From assembly GCF_039645585.1 (NCBI RefSeq), contig NZ_CP147915.1:868001-932000 (forward strand): a stretch of DNA of 64,000 nt, given 5' to 3'. Position numbers and translations under genes: made by a program. The notes under the pieces are model-generated. The model made no database searches. It was not told where the DNA came from and saw only the letters and a list, made by a program, of their open reading frames with translations. The DNA is from Sulfurimonas sp. HSL-1656 (GTDB taxonomy: Bacteria > Campylobacterota > Campylobacteria > Campylobacterales > Sulfurimonadaceae). Of the stretch, positions 62,142-64,000 are shown one piece after another (within the stretch, counting starts at the first letter, position 1; the number at the start of each line of letters is the position of its first letter).

Positions 62142-62181
62142 AGACGTGCTTTGAAATGAGAGGAGAAAAGGAAGTGCGGTT

Positions 62182-62207
62182 GGGAGGGAAGCCGACACTT
62201 CCCTCCC
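62182..62207. terminator. 10-base hairpin after the RND pump gene
   Basis: GGGAGGGAAG-CCGACA-CTTCCCTCCC, ten perfect pairs, 41 bases after the RND stop. It should end the rsmH-ftsL-RND transcript and, from the other side, any RNA started at the aptamer. The plus side is followed by TCTGTTTG. Confidence 0.7.
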
Positions 62208-62214
62208 TCTGTTT

Positions 62215-62312
62215 GAATTCGGTTACTCATTTGATTACAGACGCCCAGTCCGCACAGACGTCAGCGCCTGCAAGTTGGCATCAGGTTGAGTAGTAAGGAG
62301 TGAACCGAATTC
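62215..62312 (-). ncRNA. long nested stem downstream of the aptamer
   Basis: Outer arms GAATTCGGTT (62215-62224) and AACCGAATTC (62303-62312) pair perfectly, extended by ACTC/GAGT across a one-base bulge. Inside, 62238-62244 pairs with 62264-62270; this stem closes with a G-U pair only if the minus strand is the RNA and has an A-C clash on the plus strand. So the minus strand is the likelier product, the same strand as the aptamer. No family was recognised. Confidence 0.4.
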
Positions 62313-62392
62313 ACCTTATGTTGAACCGAGAAAAATTGTGTGCTAATTAGTAGAGCGTGTGCAAGACACTCGAGGAGTAGAAGACCTTAGTT

Positions 62393-62477
62393 TTATGTTT
62401 AGGCAACCCGGCCGTCTCAGTGAGACCCGTAGGCTTTCCGTCCCCGTTTCGCAACGAGTTTGGCATTATCTACATAA
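62393..62477 (-). promoter_or_regulatory. GEMM-I-like cyclic di-GMP riboswitch aptamer
   Basis: Read on the minus strand: P1 UUAUGU (62477-62472) pairs with ACAUAA (62398-62393). P2 CUCGUU/AACGGG is capped by a GNRA loop GCGA (62452-62449). GGACGGAAAGCC follows (consensus GGACGCAAAGCC), then P3 GUCUC-ACU-GAGAC and the 3' conserved GCCGGGUUGCC. Relative to the Vc2 aptamer as I recall it, G20 is kept, and G21 and C46, which pair in the structure, are changed together to C and G. Conserved G20 favours cyclic di-GMP over cGAMP. A possible terminator stem ending in a U-run (62335-62331) follows. No gene on this strand lies downstream. Confidence 0.68.
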
Positions 62478-62632
62478 TTAAGCAACAACAGATTGTTATA
62501 AGTTACAGCTTACAGTTTCATTAAAATTTGATTTTTTTCTAGCTTTATTTTTTTATCGGATCGTAAAGTAGCGGCGGGCAAAGTCCGGACGGTGATTATG
62601 AGTTGAGGAGATGCACTTAAGCCCAAAAGGGG

Positions 62633-62638
62633 TATAAT
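62633..62638 (+). promoter_or_regulatory. -10 box (TATAAT) for the DUF2018-polyprenyl synthase-hemA operon
   Basis: TATAAT 28 bases before the ATG at 62666, with CAAGGTAAC as the ribosome site. Confidence 0.65.
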
Positions 62639-62665
62639 CACGAATTATTTTCAAGGTAACACAAG

Positions 62666-62953
62666 ATGTACGAAGCACTTTTTGAAGACGAAGGCGATAT
62701 CTTCGGCGGTTCGCCCCGCAGTAAATTCATGGACGTGATCTTCAACGCCAACCGTTCCGTCGCCGAAGGGGAGCTCCAGCGCCTCATCGAGCGCCTGGCG
62801 GCGATGGAGAAACTGCTCGGCCAGACCATGGACGATGCGACGATTGACCGGACGATCAAACAGCTTCAGTTCGAAGAAGCGGATGCAGTCAATGACATGG
62901 CGAAGGAACTCTATATCGAGTCGATGGGCAACGTCCTCAGTCAAAGCGAATAG
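62666..62953 (+). CDS. DUF2018 family protein
   Basis: A 95-residue helical protein of the Campylobacterota-specific DUF2018 family (Helicobacter HP0242 type), with the typical EDEGDIFGGSPRSKFMDVIFNA start and LQFEEADAVNDMAKEL near the end. HP0242 is known to fold as a small helical dimer; its function is unknown. As in Helicobacter, it precedes the polyprenyl synthase and hemA genes. Confidence 0.9.
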   Translation: MYEALFEDEGDIFGGSPRSKFMDVIFNANRSVAEGELQRLIERLAAMEKLLGQTMDDATIDRTIKQLQFEEADAVNDMAKELYIESMGNVLSQSE

Positions 62954-62968
62954 GGGGAAAACGCCGAG

Positions 62969-63859
62969 ATGGTCGAAGCGGTAGCGCGCAGAATGCAGGA
63001 GATGGTCGCAGCGGTGGGATACCCGTACGCGACCGGGCTTTTTGAAACACTGTCCGGCGGCAAGCGCCTCCGTGCCCGGCTGATCATGATGATCGCGGGC
63101 GAGAGCGACGCTTCCGTGACACTGGCCGCGGTGATCGAACTGATCCACGCCGCCAGCCTGCTGCACGACGATGTCATCGACGAGGCCCAGCTGCGCCGCG
63201 GCACCCCTTCGGTCAATGCGACCGAGGGAAGCAAACAGGCGGTGATGCTCGGCGACATTCTCTACTCCAAGGCGTTCAGCGAATTGACACAGTTCGATGC
63301 GCAGATCGCAAAGACCGTCGCGGATGCCGTTACGTCGCTCTCGGTCGGCGAGATGATGGATGTGCAGATGGCGAAATCATTCAATGAGGATGATACCCGC
63401 TATCTGCAGATGCTCTATCTCAAGACGGGGGTCCTGATCGAAGCCGCGGCACAAAGTGCCGCCATGCTGGTCGGCAAGAATGCCGAGGCGTATGCACTCT
63501 ACGGCAAAAACCTCGGCGTCGCCTTCCAGATCATCGACGACATCCTCGATATCGTTTCCGATGAAGCGACGCTGGGCAAACCGGCGATGAACGACTTTGT
63601 CGAGGGTAAATGCACCCTGCCGTATATCCACCTCTACCGCACCCTTGAAGGGGAGGGGAGAGAACGCCTCCTTGCCCTTCACGGCAAAACCGCATCTGGC
63701 GAAGAGACCCGCTGGCTCAAGGAGCAGCTGGAGGCAAGCGGTGCGGTCAAGGCCGCCTACGCGCAGGCCCGCCGTCTCAGTGACGAAGCAAAACAGGCGG
63801 TCAGCGGCGACGCGCCGCTCGAAGCGGTCATAGAATCCATGATGCAAAGAACCTTCTGA
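62969..63859 (+). CDS. polyprenyl diphosphate synthase
   Basis: A 296-residue trans-isoprenyl diphosphate synthase. GGKRLRARLI near residue 30, the first Asp-rich motif in LLHDDVIDEAQLRRGTPSVN near 69 and the second in FQIIDDILDIV near 189 are intact. It would make octaprenyl or a similar chain for menaquinone, needed for respiration. The family cannot give the exact chain length. It overlaps hemA by one base (TGATG). Confidence 0.93.
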   Translation: MVEAVARRMQEMVAAVGYPYATGLFETLSGGKRLRARLIMMIAGESDASVTLAAVIELIHAASLLHDDVIDEAQLRRGTPSVNATEGSKQAVMLGDILYSKAFSELTQFDAQIAKTVADAVTSLSVGEMMDVQMAKSFNEDDTRYLQMLYLKTGVLIEAAAQSAAMLVGKNAEAYALYGKNLGVAFQIIDDILDIVSDEATLGKPAMNDFVEGKCTLPYIHLYRTLEGEGRERLLALHGKTASGEETRWLKEQLEASGAVKAAYAQARRLSDEAKQAVSGDAPLEAVIESMMQRTF

Positions 63860-64000
63860 TGCACTACCTCATTCTCAGTTTTACGCACAAAAACACGACG
63901 CTTCCCATCCGGGACAAGCTGGCGTTCAATGATGATAAAACCAAAGAGACGTTTCTTGCCCGTACCCTGGAAGCCCCCTACCTGAACGAAGCCTTCGTCC
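63859..64000 (+). CDS. hemA: glutamyl-tRNA reductase, N-terminal fragment
   Basis: The first 47 residues of HemA, running off the window edge. The start MHYLILSFTHKNTTLPIRDKLAF matches the family N-terminus (S-x-x-H-K-N/T with R-E/D-K-L-A-F). The enzyme reduces Glu-tRNA to glutamate-1-semialdehyde, the first committed step of tetrapyrrole synthesis. Order polyprenyl synthase-hemA is as in Helicobacter. Confidence 0.9.
   Translation, partial: MHYLILSFTHKNTTLPIRDKLAFNDDKTKETFLARTLEAPYLNEAFV

Larger units (their letters stand above)
62142..62665. other. 524-base gene-free gap holding structured RNA signals
   Basis: No protein gene is supported here. It holds a strong hairpin after the RND gene (62182-62207), a long inverted repeat (62215-62312) with nested stems, a minus-strand GEMM-I-like aptamer (62393-62477), an AT-rich patch (62510-62560) and the promoter of the DUF2018 gene near 62633. 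The composition is much lower in GC than the flanking genes. Confidence 0.7.

Noticed and set aside
62401-62475. A plus-strand structured RNA such as tmRNA or 6S RNA
   Set aside because: No tmRNA tag or 6S bubble is visible; the conserved order matches GEMM-I only when read on the minus strand.
62575-62595. GCAAAGTCCGGAC, reminiscent of the RNase P RNA GAAAGTCCGGGC element
   Set aside because: None of the other conserved RNase P elements are present within the short gap; taken as chance.

Overview
The window looks like chromosomal DNA of a Campylobacterota (Epsilonproteobacteria) bacterium with unusually high GC for the group. The evidence is gene order known from Helicobacter and Campylobacter: ddl-hydrolase-murF-HIT, dapC-murC-mutS2, ligA-tlyA-ribF, gatB-gpsA, bioA/ppiD-ftsA-ftsZ, and DUF2018-polyprenyl synthase-hemA. 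Other lineage markers are DUF2018 and an FtsL-like gene after rsmH. Genes for a sulfite:cytochrome c oxidoreductase, a lipoprotein cytochrome c and several respiratory or regulatory genes would fit a free-living sulfur oxidiser (Sulfurimonas/Sulfuricurvum-like). The genus is an inference. No rRNA, tRNA, IS element, prophage or CRISPR array was recognised.

Layout. 1-9157: cell-wall genes (ddl, hydrolase, murF), a two-domain TIGR03546/TIGR03545-like membrane protein, a secreted thioredoxin-like protein, TRAP transporter permeases, a lipoprotein, an acyl-ACP-thioesterase-like protein and a HIT hydrolase. 9158-11774: Sel1 and thiamine-binding proteins, small membrane proteins, a lipoprotein cytochrome c and a Crp/Fnr regulator. 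11874-17325: a tightly overlapped operon with a DapC-type aminotransferase, murC and mutS2. 17397-23437: an accessory-looking locus of two converging pairs, namely an outer-membrane barrel lipoprotein, an RND/MMPL exporter, a LolA-like periplasmic protein and a large Tat-type lipoprotein with 22-residue helical repeats. 23803-30154: hemerythrin, then ligA, a GAF-GGDEF-EAL protein, an outer-membrane barrel, tlyA and ribF. 30310-37798: atpB, thiE-like, gatB, a K+ channel pair, gpsA and a DASS transporter.

37795-48960 holds smaller units: nuclease, Dabb protein, lipoprotein, methyltransferase with an ABC-F ATPase, OmpA lipoprotein, an amidase cassette, an M48 protease, prmC, DoxX and a J-domain protein. 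48972-52977 is the ppiD-ftsA-ftsZ cell-division operon on the minus strand, with bioA divergent from it. 54595-57818 holds a class II aldolase-like gene, sorAB and a divergent LysR gene. 57822-62141 is rsmH, ftsL-like and an RND pump in one coupled run. 62666-64000 is DUF2018, a polyprenyl synthase and the start of hemA.

The most unusual element is in the 524-base gap 62142-62665. The minus strand there folds as a GEMM-I (cyclic di-GMP class I) aptamer with no gene downstream of it, followed by another structured segment. The second point of interest is the RND/LolA-like/barrel/repeat-lipoprotein locus at 17397-23437, which looks like an envelope lipid or lipoprotein trafficking system with an unfamiliar fourth component.
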